A DNA stretch of 64,000 nt from Saccharophagus degradans 2-40 (GCF_000013665.1 NC_007912.1:434001-498000), one strand, 5' to 3'; shown: positions 18,061 through 28,910, counted from the first letter of the stretch. The notes: a model not told the origin generated them from the sequence alone. A program made the numbers and translations.

Positions 18061-18936
18061 ATGAAGCGTGCCAGCAGGATTTGTACACTTGGAGTGTTAG
18101 CAGCGGCAATGTTAGCGGCCTGCAGCTCTGTGGAAATAGACCCCGCCGTGGTGCAGTCGCAAATTACCCCGAATGTAACTGTAGAAGAGCACCGCAAAGC
18201 ACTGCCCATTGCAAATGCGCAGGTGCTGTTTAACAAAAATACTAACCTGTTAGGCGGTTGGAACCATGTGGCGAACTTCCCCGACGAATTCGCAGGCTTA
18301 AAATTTCCATCGGGTATGTATCGCATAGATAGAAAACCCGCGCTCAATCACGGCGAGCACCAGTACTCCACCACGTTGATAAAAAAATACGGCGATTGGC
18401 ACCATCAACACGCCAACGGCATAACCGCACAGTACGCACCCGTGCCCTTCGCCAATGTGGCCGGTATTGAAATGGTACTACGCATAAACAGCGAAACTAG
18501 CAACCTGCCCAGCCGCAAAGAAATAGCCAAAACCTACGATGATTTAGTGCCCAAAGCACAGCTAGAAAAACTTGATGATGGCCAAGTGCATTTATCCATA
18601 GCACTGGTTGGTGTAGGCGCAGAAAGTGTAGAAACCCCTACGTTTAATGCCGATTATTTGCTGTCGTTAGATGCAAAAAAACAAACCGACGAATGGCTGC
18701 ATATATTTATCCCCGCCGCAGAGCTAACCCGTTTTAGCGAAGTGAACTACAACAAAACCCCAGTAAACGCCCACCAAGCCAACCCAATCCCCGTTACCAG
18801 CCTACGCCTAATGGCCGAAACCAGCAGCACCAAAGTAATACGCAACCTAATACCAAACAACTTCGATGCGAACACACCGAAGTTGTTTAAGGAAGTAGGG
18901 GTGGAGTTGCAATATTTATCAATCGTTAAACGCTAA
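18061..18936 (+). CDS. Unrecognised lipoprotein
   Basis: 291 residues starting with a lipoprotein signal peptide whose lipobox LAAC puts the acylated cysteine at 21. The mature part has no motif I can assign; it contains Trp/His-rich stretches (GDWHHQHANG near 114) and predicted beta segments ending in VELQYLSIVKR, which would be compatible with a jelly-roll carbohydrate-binding fold, but that is only a guess. A good AGGTAAG precedes the ATG. It follows the GspE-like gene by 86 bases and ends at a REP-like repeat, facing the TolC-family gene. Confidence 0.75.
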   Translation: MKRASRICTLGVLAAAMLAACSSVEIDPAVVQSQITPNVTVEEHRKALPIANAQVLFNKNTNLLGGWNHVANFPDEFAGLKFPSGMYRIDRKPALNHGEHQYSTTLIKKYGDWHHQHANGITAQYAPVPFANVAGIEMVLRINSETSNLPSRKEIAKTYDDLVPKAQLEKLDDGQVHLSIALVGVGAESVETPTFNADYLLSLDAKKQTDEWLHIFIPAAELTRFSEVNYNKTPVNAHQANPIPVTSLRLMAETSSTKVIRNLIPNNFDANTPKLFKEVGVELQYLSIVKR

Positions 18937-18981
18937 TCGCTAACTACTAGTGATTAACGATTAGCAGCTAGCGATTGGTTA
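18931..18981. repeat. REP-like imperfect palindrome after the lipoprotein gene
   Basis: Contains AATCGCTAA, then ACTAGTGATTAACGATTAG (18946-18964) and TAGCGATTGG (18969-18978). AATCG and CGATT ends pair around a central ACTAGT. Closely related copies lie at 24834, 36126 and 43130. It sits between two converging stop codons. Confidence 0.7.
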
Positions 18982-20343
18982 ATATTGCACTTCTTTTGCC
19001 GTATCCAACCAGCCACTCAATGCGTCTATATCTGCAGTAGAAAGTGTGCCCGCTACTTGTTTTAGTTTGAGGGTGTTAACTACGTAAGCGTAGAGTGCGT
19101 CGGAGTAGTCGCGGCGGGCGCGGAATAGGCTGCGTTGTGCGTTTAGTACGTCGACTAAATCGCGTGTGCCTACCTCATAGCCAGCTTGCGTTGCGCGCAG
19201 GGCGCTCTCGCTAGAGGTAATAGCCTGCTTGCGCGCTTTTACAGTGGCCACGCCGGTCATTACTTCCAAGTGGTTAGAGCGTGCTTGCTGAATAATATCT
19301 CGCTGCGCTTTGTTGAAAAGCTCGCGCGATTCCCACGCTTGAGCATTGGCTTGGCGACGTGAAGCATGAGTGGCGCCACCGGCATAAATTGGCACTTTTA
19401 AAGTAAGGCTAAGGGTTTGGTTTTCTGGGTTTGTTTCGAACCCACTACCTATTTCGGTGGTTTTATCCGAATAGCTTACGCCTGCAGTTAGCGTTGGTGC
19501 GTGATCCGCTCTGCGCGCCTTGGCATTTTGCTGTGCGGCTTCGGCATTAAGTGACGCTGCTTTTAAATCAAAGTTATTTGCCAATGCAAACTCTACCCAT
19601 TGGTTGCGATCGGCAGGTTCTGGTGCCGTTACAGGGAAGTCTGCACGCATTGGGTTGAGCGACCGGTAAGGGCGACCCGTAATAACTTCTAAGGCTTCGA
19701 ATGCAATACCTAAGCGGCCTTCAGCAGCTAGGCGGGTTGCGGTTGAAGAGTCGAAAGCGGCTTGCGCTTCGTGCACTTCGGTAATGGCGGTTAGGCCCAC
19801 TTCAAAGCGTTGTTTGGTTTGCTCTAACTGATGTTTAAGCGCTTCTTCTTCAGATTTAGCCGTATCGAAATTATCTACCGCAGCCAATGCATCAAAATAA
19901 GCTTGAGCAACCCGCACTATTACCTCTTGCTCGGCGGCAGCATAGTTAACCTCAGCAATTTGCGCCCTAGCTTTACCTTGCTTATAGGTATGCCAGCTTG
20001 CAAGGTTGAATAAGGTTTGGCTAAGGGAAACGCTATAGCCGGTAGTGGTGCTGTTTTGTGTGGTGCTGGTTTCTGTTGGGGTAGCATTTATATCGTATTC
20101 AGTTGTTGTATTTTCGCTATCTGCCCAGCTCGCTTCGGCACTTATTTGTGGCAACAAACCTGCGCGACCAATGTTTTTGTTTTCTTGGCCCGCTTCTAAC
20201 GCCGCTTTGGCAGCCAAGAATGAGTGATCGTTCTCGAGCGCTTGCTGGTATATCTCGGCCAGCGTTTCCGCTTGGCTGTGTTGAGCTGCGGCGGCAAATC
20301 CAAAGGCCGCGAGCGCGATAATTTTTTGTAAAGACTTGTTCAT
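18979..20343 (-). CDS. tolC: TolC-family outer-membrane efflux protein
   Basis: 454 residues from the ATG at 20343, with signal peptide (cleavage near SQAETLA, about 20), two outer-membrane efflux repeats (about 22-215 and 240-430), and the conserved C-terminal GTRDLVDVLNAQRSLFRARRDYSDALYAY. It forms the trimeric outer-membrane channel-tunnel used by drug efflux pumps and type I secretion. The AAGGATC upstream supports this start; an upstream in-frame ATG (20388) would bury the signal peptide. As in E. coli, a tolC gene lies near nudF-parE, here with thiD-thiC inserted between. Confidence 0.92.
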   Translation of the reverse strand: MNKSLQKIIALAAFGFAAAAQHSQAETLAEIYQQALENDHSFLAAKAALEAGQENKNIGRAGLLPQISAEASWADSENTTTEYDINATPTETSTTQNSTTTGYSVSLSQTLFNLASWHTYKQGKARAQIAEVNYAAAEQEVIVRVAQAYFDALAAVDNFDTAKSEEEALKHQLEQTKQRFEVGLTAITEVHEAQAAFDSSTATRLAAEGRLGIAFEALEVITGRPYRSLNPMRADFPVTAPEPADRNQWVEFALANNFDLKAASLNAEAAQQNAKARRADHAPTLTAGVSYSDKTTEIGSGFETNPENQTLSLTLKVPIYAGGATHASRRQANAQAWESRELFNKAQRDIIQQARSNHLEVMTGVATVKARKQAITSSESALRATQAGYEVGTRDLVDVLNAQRSLFRARRDYSDALYAYVVNTLKLKQVAGTLSTADIDALSGWLDTAKEVQY

Positions 20344-20503
20344 TACTGATCCTTGCTGTTGTTTAGGCCCTGAGTAATAAGTACGCATTCTAGCTGAATA
20401 GTTAGCATCTTAACGTGAATTGAAAGACGAGAAGGTGCAAAAAATCGACAAAGCCTTGTTATGGAGGCACTTACTCAGAATTACACCCTAAAGGACGCGC
20501 GAA

Positions 20504-20920
20504 CTACACAAAAAGATTCACTTGTTGGAATTTTTGTTGCCTGCTTTCACCATTATTTGATATTTCCCTAAAAATCTTCAGGGCCGCGGGCTCTGCATGC
20601 TCGTAGGTAAGCGGTGTTTTAGTCGCTGTGTTGCTAGCCAGTGTCGATGTATCTTGCTGCACGAATTGAAACACATTTTGCAATTGCGCAGGGGGCGTAA
20701 ATGATAACTGGCGCTTAAACAGGCTGCTCGGCGAAAAATCGTAGGTAACCGGTGGCGTGCGCACGCTTGGGGTGTAGCGTGTTTCTTCTATGCCGGGTGT
20801 GGCTGTGGGGGCGGGCACCACGCGACCCACGCCTTCGTAAATTACCGAAGGCCTAGGCGAGGGGGTGGGTTTAGCGAAGGGGTGCGCTAAGCCCGATTGT
20901 GCAAGAAGCTTGTCTGCCAT
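20504..20920 (-). CDS. Hypothetical proline-rich protein
   Basis: 138 residues, no signal peptide or membrane helix. The first half is rich in Pro and Thr (TPSPRPSVIYEGVGRVVPAPTATPG), and the C-terminal part is polar. I do not recognise a domain. It is upstream of the tolC-type gene on the same strand with a 160-base gap, so it may be transcribed alone. Coding status rests on the long open frame only. Confidence 0.55.
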   Translation of the reverse strand: MADKLLAQSGLAHPFAKPTPSPRPSVIYEGVGRVVPAPTATPGIEETRYTPSVRTPPVTYDFSPSSLFKRQLSFTPPAQLQNVFQFVQQDTSTLASNTATKTPLTYEHAEPAALKIFREISNNGESRQQKFQQVNLFV

Positions 20921-21096
20921 GGTGCGTTGGTTGGGTAATTAAATATTCTGTTGTTGCGCTGCCGAGGGCGAAACGGGTTGTTTAGTATTGGCGAAGCGGA
21001 ATCAACACCTAAGTATAGGCCAGTATAGCGCGTGTGGTGCCAATCGCCGTCTGGGCCTTTACACCTGTGGGTAGCTTCCCTACACTGGGCGTCATT

Positions 21097-21198
21097 CTTG
21101 TCGGGGTGCTAGTTTTTGTGTGCTTTATTTGCGTGCAAAACAGGCTGAGAAAAACCCGTTGACCTGATCCGGCTAGTACCGGCGTAGGGAACGAGAAG
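21097..21198 (+). ncRNA. TPP riboswitch (THI box)
   Basis: Shows the conserved aptamer blocks in order: GGGGTGCT (21103-21110), GCTGAGA, ACCC, GACCTGATCCGG, a TAGTaCCGG loop region and GTAGGGAA. A closing stem CTTGTCG/CGAGAAG (21097-21103 with 21192-21198) pairs with one mismatch. It lies about 100 bases before thiD and presumably lowers expression of thiD-thiC when thiamine pyrophosphate is abundant. Confidence 0.95.
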
Positions 21199-21260
21199 AG
21201 TTTGGCGCTGTTTTCTGCCCGTTTACCACACGAGCCTCCTCGCGCGAACTCTGCCTTGTT

Positions 21261-21293
21261 TACTCACCGTGTACTTGCAACACGTGCTGAGTA
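21261..21293 (+). promoter_or_regulatory. Hairpin at the thiD start, probable riboswitch expression platform
   Basis: TACTCA(c)CGTGT pairs with ACACG(tgc)TGAGTA, an 11-pair stem ending six bases before the thiD ATG. It covers the only purine-rich sequence (TGAG) available for ribosome binding, so it could be a translation-blocking sequestor. No T-run is present, so termination is unlikely. Confidence 0.6.
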
Positions 21294-21299
21294 TATCGA

Positions 21300-22148
21300 A
21301 TGACACCCACCGCTATTTTATCTATTGCCGCAAGCGACTCTTTTGGCGCCGCTGGTATTCAGGCGGATATCAAAACAGCTATGGCTCTGCACGCATACTG
21401 TGCCACGGCCATTACCGCTGTTACAGCACAAAACTCGCTGGGTGTTGCCGCCATTCACCCCGTACCTGCCAATATATTAAGCGCGCAGTTTACGGCGGCC
21501 GCACAGGGCTTTTTGCCGGCTAGGTTAGGTGCCATAAAAATTGGCATGCTCGGCCACGCCGAGGCATTGCCCGCTGTGGTGAGCTTTGTGCAGCAGCTAG
21601 CCGGGGCGATTCCAGTCGTGGTTGATACCGTACTTAACGCCTCTAGCGGTGCGGTATTACTGCCGCCTTCGGCGGTACGCGCTTATCGCGAATCACTTTT
21701 ACCTTTAGCCACGCTCATAACCCCCAACCTACACGAAGCTGCACTTCTATTGGATGCGCCGCTAGCTACCAGCGAAGCCCAGCAGCGCGAGCAGGCGCAG
21801 GCCTTATTGCAATTGGGGTGTGGTGCTGTGTTGTTAAAAGGCGGCCACTTCGAAGGCAATAGCGCATCCGACTACTTAGTTACCCCGCATGGCGAAGCGC
21901 GTTTTTCTTCCTCCAAAATTCAAACCAATAACAGCCGTGGCACAGGTTGCAGTTTAGCAGCGGCTATTGCGGTGGGTATTGCACAGGGGCAGCCCTTAGA
22001 GCAAGCGGTAGAGGCGGCTAAAAATTACATAAGCGCTGCTTTGCAGGGGGCTGTGGGCTGGCAATTGGCGCAGGGTAGTGGGCCAATATGTCACGGTGCT
22101 AACAGTGCTTCAAGCCAGCAACTGCATTTAGGCCAAACCGATCATTAA
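21300..22148 (+). CDS. thiD: Hydroxymethylpyrimidine/phosphomethylpyrimidine kinase ThiD
   Basis: Phosphorylates HMP and HMP-phosphate to the pyrophosphate used for thiamine synthesis. 282 residues of the ribokinase-like fold: N-terminal SDSFGAAGIQADIKT (about 12-26), central TPNLHEAALLL, and the anion-hole signature NNSRGTGCSLAAAIA near 215-229 with the catalytic-type DxxGTGC arrangement. It is not fused to ThiE. The TPP riboswitch and a hairpin precede it. thiC follows after 70 bases, so the two genes make and activate the pyrimidine half of thiamine. Confidence 0.93.
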   Translation: MTPTAILSIAASDSFGAAGIQADIKTAMALHAYCATAITAVTAQNSLGVAAIHPVPANILSAQFTAAAQGFLPARLGAIKIGMLGHAEALPAVVSFVQQLAGAIPVVVDTVLNASSGAVLLPPSAVRAYRESLLPLATLITPNLHEAALLLDAPLATSEAQQREQAQALLQLGCGAVLLKGGHFEGNSASDYLVTPHGEARFSSSKIQTNNSRGTGCSLAAAIAVGIAQGQPLEQAVEAAKNYISAALQGAVGWQLAQGSGPICHGANSASSQQLHLGQTDH

Positions 22149-22176
22149 AAAGACGATAGCAAAAAGATTTAGTTAA

Positions 22177-24133
<1,957 letters not shown>

Positions 24134-24135
<2 letters not shown>

Positions 24136-24178
24136 CTAACAGCTAACAGCTAACAGCTAACAGCTAACAGCTAACAGC
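24134..24178. repeat. Heptamer tandem repeat AGCTAAC x6 after thiC
   Basis: Six perfect AGCTAAC units (24134-24175) plus AGC, beginning at the second base of the thiC stop TAG. A matching five-copy array follows parE at 28911. Confidence 0.93.
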
Positions 24179-24181
24179 GAT

Positions 24182-24200
24182 TGCGGGGCTTGGCCCCGCA
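24182..24200 (+). other. GC-rich hairpin between thiC and nudF
   Basis: TGCGGGGC (24182-24189) pairs perfectly with GCCCCGCA (24193-24200) around TTG. No T-run follows on either strand, so it is a strong stem-loop of unknown role (RNA 3' end protection or pausing are possibilities). Confidence 0.6.
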
Positions 24201-24218
24201 AAACACAGTGGATAAATA

Positions 24219-24836
24219 ATGGAAGACTTGCCAGTTACACTTAATCGAGATGATGTAGACGTGCTCGATGAAAAAATTGTTTGGAACGGTTTTTTCAAAA
24301 TGCACAAACTGACATTAAAACACCGTAAATTCGATGGAGAGTGGACGGGAGAGATTTCCCGTGAGCTGTTCCATCGCGGCGAAGCGTCGGCGGCGGTACT
24401 GTACGACCCCGAGCACGATCTAATAGGCTTGGTGGAGCAGTTCCGTGTGGGTGCTATCGATTCTTCCTTTGGCCCGTGGTGCCTAGAAGTGGTGGCGGGT
24501 ATGTTAGAGGAGGGGGAAACCCCGGCAGAGCTAATCAAGCGCGAGCTAGAAGAAGAGGCTGGCGTAACCGATGCGGAGATTATTCCCATCACTACGTATT
24601 ACTCCACCCCCGGCGGCTGCAGCGAACTCATCCACCTGTTTTGTGCCACCTGTAACCTAAAGGGGCGCGGTGGCGTTTTTGGGCTAGACGACGAAAACGA
24701 AGATATATATTTACACGTTTTGCCAGCCGACGAAGTATTTGCTGGTATGCTTAACAGTAGAGCCAACAACGCAGCCACCCTAATAGGCTTGCAGTGGCTA
24801 CAGCTTAATAGGCAATCTCTAATGGCTAAGCGCTAA
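24219..24836 (+). CDS. nudF: ADP-ribose pyrophosphatase NudF (Nudix)
   Basis: 205 residues; hydrolyses ADP-ribose and related sugars to AMP and sugar phosphate. A complete Nudix box is present at about 94-116 (G-MLEEG-E, then REL-EEE-AGV). Preceding residues (VEQFRVG, W-LEVVAG) match the NudF subfamily. It is first of the nudF-yqiB-cpdA-yqiA-parE block, which has the same order in E. coli. Its 3' end is followed by a REP-like repeat. Confidence 0.94.
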   Translation: MEDLPVTLNRDDVDVLDEKIVWNGFFKMHKLTLKHRKFDGEWTGEISRELFHRGEASAAVLYDPEHDLIGLVEQFRVGAIDSSFGPWCLEVVAGMLEEGETPAELIKRELEEEAGVTDAEIIPITTYYSTPGGCSELIHLFCATCNLKGRGGVFGLDDENEDIYLHVLPADEVFAGMLNSRANNAATLIGLQWLQLNRQSLMAKR

Positions 24837-24886
24837 GTTAGCAGCGCTAGCGATTGGTGATTAGCGACTATAGATTGTTAACAGAG
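24834..24886. repeat. REP-like repeat between nudF and yqiB
   Basis: Contains GTTAGCAG, TAGCGATTGG (24848-24857), GATTAGCGA and GTTAAC. It shares the 10-mer and the preceding AGCAG with the copy at 18961-18978. Confidence 0.65.
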
Positions 24887-24899
24887 GTAACTATCATTC

Positions 24900-25460
24900 G
24901 TGGCATTAGTTAATCAGCGCAAATTGCCCAACAATCGCGGCTACAGTGTGGACATACAAGGCCATCACGCCCTGTGTGAAATGAACTTCCACCGTTTATT
25001 GCGCTTAATGCCCGGCCGCGAGGCGGGGGTAAAGCACTGGGGTTTCTCGGTAGGCCAGCTTAGTAACAATAAAGCCGAGGGCGAAACAGCTGCTGAAGCA
25101 CCCGTAAACAATGCCGATATAAACCGCGAACAACCCAGCCTAATTAATGTTTCCATCAGCGTGGTGGACTCTGCCCCTTACACCACCACGGTAGAGCTGC
25201 AGCAAACCAGCTTTCTGCCACTGCTCAAAAAGCCCAAAATTCTTGTGCGCATGTACCACGATGCCGCCATGGCCGAAATAGTGGGCTGGGACAGGCACCG
25301 CCACTGGCGCCCGCAATACCTTTACCCCAATACTCACATGTATCAACCCGATGAAAAGCTCGCTCTGAATAAATTCTTAGGGGAATGGCTGGAATTCTGT
25401 CGCAAACATGGGTACCTTAAAGAAGAATTTTGTGACAAGGTTCTCGTAAACGGTAAATAG
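24900..25460 (+). CDS. yqiB: DUF1249 family protein YqiB
   Basis: 186 residues starting with GTG; AGAGGT lies upstream. The core YEMNFHRLLRLMP-type motif (here CEMNFHRLLRLMPG), the segment RMYHDAAMAEIVGWDRHRHWRPQYLYPN and the end ALNKFLGEWLEFCRKHG are characteristic of the family. The family's function is unknown; its gene is fixed between nudF and cpdA in gammaproteobacteria, as here. An insertion of about 30 polar residues (about 60-80) is not seen in the shorter E. coli protein (140 residues). Confidence 0.88.
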   Translation: MALVNQRKLPNNRGYSVDIQGHHALCEMNFHRLLRLMPGREAGVKHWGFSVGQLSNNKAEGETAAEAPVNNADINREQPSLINVSISVVDSAPYTTTVELQQTSFLPLLKKPKILVRMYHDAAMAEIVGWDRHRHWRPQYLYPNTHMYQPDEKLALNKFLGEWLEFCRKHGYLKEEFCDKVLVNGK

Positions 25461-25539
25461 TATTCCCGCTTTAACCGTGATCGTACCAAACTATACAAAC
25501 CCCAATCTCTAAGTGGCACTGTGCCCCTGTGGGTTTGAT

Positions 25540-26355
25540 ATGAATGTAAAAATTTTCAAGCGACGAGCGATGCGGCCTTTACGCGTAGTGCAGATAACGG
25601 ATTGTCATTTGGGTAGCCAACCCGGTGAGCTTATGCTCGGTCTGGATACAGACCAGAGCTTATTTGACGTGCTTGAACTTATTCAAAACTCAGAGCCAAC
25701 CCCCGATCTAATTCTAGCAACCGGCGATATCTCCAACGATGGCGGTGCCGCGAGCTATCAACGCTTCATAGATATTGTTAACCACTACTTCCCTGGTGTT
25801 GCTTTGGCTTGGTTGCCGGGTAACCACGACGACCCGCTAAACATGGATCAAGTGGACATCTTACCCATAGAAGCCCATTACCGAGCACAGGGATGGAACC
25901 TTATCCTGCTCGATTCGCGTATTCCCATGGAAGAAGGCGGCGAGCTGCACCCCAACGAGCTAATGCGCTTAGACGCCGAGCTAAAAGCCAACAGCGAACC
26001 TACCATGGTATTTTTGCATCACCAGCCAGTACCGGTAGGTAGCGAGTGGATAGACCAGTACGTGGTAAAAAATGCCGAAGCCTTTTTTGATGTGCTCGAC
26101 AAATACGACCATGTAAAAGCGGTTTCTTGGGGCCATGTACATCAAGAGTTTCAAGATTCACGCAATAACGTAACTCTTCTGGCCACCCCCTCTACCTGCG
26201 TACAGTTTGCCCCCAAATCTAAACCCTTCAAGTTAGATACCATCATGCCTGGCTACCGCAGCTACTCGCTAAATGCCGATGGCAGCTTTACCTCCGAAGT
26301 AAAACGCATTCAAACTAAGGCCTATGCCATAGATTTTGCTTCTACCGGCTATTGA
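25540..26355 (+). CDS. cpdA: 3',5'-cyclic-AMP phosphodiesterase CpdA
   Basis: Class III phosphodiesterase that degrades cAMP. Metallophosphoesterase motifs are complete: TDCHLG, ATGDISNDGG, PGNHDD, FLHHQPVPVG and SWGHVHQ. About 271 residues from the ATG at 25540; a GTG at 25513 would add nine residues and an ATG at 25570 would remove ten, so the start is uncertain. Its place between yqiB and yqiA matches E. coli. It would set cAMP-CRP signalling levels. Confidence 0.9.
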   Translation: MNVKIFKRRAMRPLRVVQITDCHLGSQPGELMLGLDTDQSLFDVLELIQNSEPTPDLILATGDISNDGGAASYQRFIDIVNHYFPGVALAWLPGNHDDPLNMDQVDILPIEAHYRAQGWNLILLDSRIPMEEGGELHPNELMRLDAELKANSEPTMVFLHHQPVPVGSEWIDQYVVKNAEAFFDVLDKYDHVKAVSWGHVHQEFQDSRNNVTLLATPSTCVQFAPKSKPFKLDTIMPGYRSYSLNADGSFTSEVKRIQTKAYAIDFASTGY

Positions 26356-26357
26356 GC

Positions 26358-26386
26358 TGGTATACTCGCGCCTCAGTCATTCGCTA
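26358..26386 (+). promoter_or_regulatory. Extended -10 promoter candidate before yqiA-parE
   Basis: TGGTATACT (26358-26366) fits an extended -10, followed by the GC-rich CGCGCC and CATTCGCTA. The same TATACTCGC and CATTCGCTA blocks occur upstream of parC (59308-59329). Confidence 0.45.
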
Positions 26387-26399
26387 GAAACGAAGAACT

Positions 26400-26990
26400 A
26401 TGGCCACCGTTCTCTATTTGCACGGCTTTCTAAGCTCGCCACAATCCAGCAAAGCTAAGGTTACTTGGCGTTGGTTGGCGAAAAATCATCCAGATGTCGA
26501 CTTCTGTTGCCCGCAGCTTTCCTCCTACCCTAGCCAGGCAATAGCGCAAATTGAGGCAGAGCTAGATTCCCTTACGCAACCCGTGTACGTTATTGGCAGT
26601 TCGCTGGGCGGCTTTTGGGCCACTAACCTTGTAGAGCGCGGGCTAGTCGCAAAAGCGGTATTGGTTAACCCAGCCGTAGACCCGCACACCCGTTTCGACG
26701 AATTTAAAAACGTGCCGCTGCAAAGCTACTATTCCGATGAAACCTATTGTCTTACCGAAAAGGATTTGCAAGACTTGGTGGCGCTTAACTATGTCGAACC
26801 GCAGCAGCCCAACAAATATATGCTAATGGTGCAAACCGGCGACGAAACCCTCGACTACCGCATGGCTACAAAAAAGTATCGCCACTGCAAACAAATAGTT
26901 GAAGAAGGCGGCAGCCACACTTTTGACGGGTATGAAAATTGGCTGCCCCAAATAATCGAATTTTTTACCCAACAATCATCAGACCAATAA
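26400..26990 (+). CDS. yqiA: Esterase YqiA, alpha/beta hydrolase
   Basis: 196 residues. N-terminal YLHGFLSSPQSSKA, nucleophile elbow GSSLGG (Ser about 68), and a C-terminal GGSHTFDGYE carrying the catalytic histidine match the YqiA/UPF0227 family of small esterases. Physiological substrate unknown. It lies 21 bases before parE and is probably co-transcribed with it, as in E. coli. Confidence 0.9.
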   Translation: MATVLYLHGFLSSPQSSKAKVTWRWLAKNHPDVDFCCPQLSSYPSQAIAQIEAELDSLTQPVYVIGSSLGGFWATNLVERGLVAKAVLVNPAVDPHTRFDEFKNVPLQSYYSDETYCLTEKDLQDLVALNYVEPQQPNKYMLMVQTGDETLDYRMATKKYRHCKQIVEEGGSHTFDGYENWLPQIIEFFTQQSSDQ

Positions 26991-27011
26991 TATAGAAAAT
27001 AGACATACTCT

Positions 27012-28907
27012 ATGGCTAATTATTCAGCAGAAGATATTGAAGTATTAACGGGCCTAGACCCCGTAAAAAAACGCCCCGGCATGTACACCGACACGGTGCG
27101 GCCCAACCACCTCGCGCAAGAAATTATTGATAACAGTGTGGATGAAGCACTGGCGGGGCACGCCAAAAAAATTGAAGTAATACTGCATAAAGATCAATCG
27201 GTAACCGTTACCGACGATGGCCGCGGTATGCCAGTAGATTTACACCCAGAGCAAAAAAAGCCGGGGGTAGAAGTTATATTATCTACCCTGCATGCCGGTG
27301 GTAAATTCTCCAACAAAAATTACCAGTTCTCTGGTGGTTTGCACGGTGTGGGGGTGTCGGTTGTAAACGCCCTTTCCGAAAGTTTAGAAGTAACTATTCG
27401 CCGCGATGGCCAAGTGTATCGCATGGGGTTTAAAAACGGCGATAAAGTTAGCGACCTAGAAGTAATAGATACTTGCGGCAAGCGCAACACCGGTACATCG
27501 GTGCGCTTTTTGCCCAACCCCAGCTATTTCGATTCGCACAAATTTTCTGTTTCGCGTTTGCGTCACAACCTGCGTGCAAAAGCCGTACTGTGCCCCGGCC
27601 TAGAAGTTGTTTTTACCGATGAGCAAACCGGCGACAAAGATACCTGGTACTACGAAGACGGCTTAAAAGATTACCTAAGCCAAGCAACCGAAGGCTGGGA
27701 AACACTGCCCGCCGATCCGTTTGTTGGCTCGTTCACCGGTACCACCGAAGCGGCCGACTGGGCTGTGCAATGGCTGCCCGAAGGCGGCGAAGTTACCCAA
27801 GAAAGTTACGTAAACTTAATTCCCACTGCGCAAGGTGGTACGCACGTAAATGGTTTGCGTACAGGCTTAATGGAAGCCATGCGCGAATACTGCGAAATTC
27901 GCAACCTTGTGCCGCGCGGTATAAAAATTACCCCCGACGACGTGTGGATGAACTGCTGCTTTGTGCTTTCATCTAAACTTGCCGACCCGCAATTTTCTGG
28001 CCAAACCAAAGAGCGATTATCGTCTCGTGAAGCGGCGGCATTTGTATCGGGCGTAGCTAAAGACGCCTTCAGTTTGTGGTTAAACCAACACACAGAAGAA
28101 GGCGATAAGCTCGCAGAATTCTGCATTAATAATGCGCAAAAACGCGTGCGCTCTAGTAAAAAAGTTGCGCGCAAAAAAATCACCGCAGGCCCAGCACTGC
28201 CTGGTAAATTGGCCGATTGTTCATCCGACGACCCAGCCAACGGCGAATTATTTCTGGTGGAAGGGGATTCGGCAGGTGGCTCTGCCAAGCAAGCGCGCGA
28301 TCGCGATCACCAAGCCATCATGCCGCTGCGCGGAAAAATATTAAATACCTGGGAAGTAGAAAGCCAAGAAGTTTTGGCTTCGCAAGAAGTGCATGACATT
28401 TCGGTAGCGTTGGGTATAGACCCAGGCTCAGATAACCTAGATGGGCTGCGCTACCACAAAATATGTATTCTTGCCGATGCGGATTCCGACGGCTTGCACA
28501 TTGCCACGTTGTTATGCGCATTGTTTTATCAACACTTCCGCGCACTAGTCAGCGCCGGCCACGTTTACGTAGCTATGCCGCCTCTGTACCGCATAGATAT
28601 AGGCCAAGATGTTTACTACGCGCTAGACGATAGCGAAAAACAAGGGATTCTAGACCGCATAGTTGCCGAAAAGAAAAAAGGCAAAGTAAACGTACAGCGC
28701 TTTAAAGGTTTGGGTGAAATGAACCCACTACAACTGCGCGAAACCACCATGGCTCGCGACACACGCCGCCTAGTGCAGCTAACCATAGATGAAGAAGACG
28801 AAACAACTCAACTTATGGATATGCTACTTGCCAAAAAACGCTCCGGCGACAGAAAAACGTGGCTAGAAGATAAAGGCGATTTGGCTGATATTGGTAATGA
28901 TTTGTAA
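27012..28907 (+). CDS. parE: DNA topoisomerase IV subunit B ParE
   Basis: 631 residues, normal length. GHKL ATPase at the N terminus (ELIDNSVDEAL-type EIIDNSVDEALAG, DDGRGMPVD, GGLHGVGVSVVNALS), transducer domain, then the Toprim domain with EGDSAGGSAKQARDRDHQA and the metal-binding DADSDGLH. It supplies ATP hydrolysis for decatenation of daughter chromosomes. ParC, its partner, is encoded 30 kb away at 59.4 kb behind a similar promoter. A heptamer array and a terminator follow. Confidence 0.97.
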   Translation: MANYSAEDIEVLTGLDPVKKRPGMYTDTVRPNHLAQEIIDNSVDEALAGHAKKIEVILHKDQSVTVTDDGRGMPVDLHPEQKKPGVEVILSTLHAGGKFSNKNYQFSGGLHGVGVSVVNALSESLEVTIRRDGQVYRMGFKNGDKVSDLEVIDTCGKRNTGTSVRFLPNPSYFDSHKFSVSRLRHNLRAKAVLCPGLEVVFTDEQTGDKDTWYYEDGLKDYLSQATEGWETLPADPFVGSFTGTTEAADWAVQWLPEGGEVTQESYVNLIPTAQGGTHVNGLRTGLMEAMREYCEIRNLVPRGIKITPDDVWMNCCFVLSSKLADPQFSGQTKERLSSREAAAFVSGVAKDAFSLWLNQHTEEGDKLAEFCINNAQKRVRSSKKVARKKITAGPALPGKLADCSSDDPANGELFLVEGDSAGGSAKQARDRDHQAIMPLRGKILNTWEVESQEVLASQEVHDISVALGIDPGSDNLDGLRYHKICILADADSDGLHIATLLCALFYQHFRALVSAGHVYVAMPPLYRIDIGQDVYYALDDSEKQGILDRIVAEKKKGKVNVQRFKGLGEMNPLQLRETTMARDTRRLVQLTIDEEDETTQLMDMLLAKKRSGDRKTWLEDKGDLADIGNDL

Positions 28908-28910
28908 GCT

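Noticed and set aside
17865-18347. 160-residue minus-strand frame across the end of the GspE-like gene and the lipoprotein
   Set aside because: It overlaps two well-supported genes in another frame and has no RBS.
24182-24200. Intrinsic terminator after thiC
   Set aside because: The stem is strong but neither strand has a T-run after it.
27806-28288. 160-residue open frame antisense to parE
   Set aside because: It lies wholly within parE, which has complete family motifs; the reverse frame is an artefact of codon bias.
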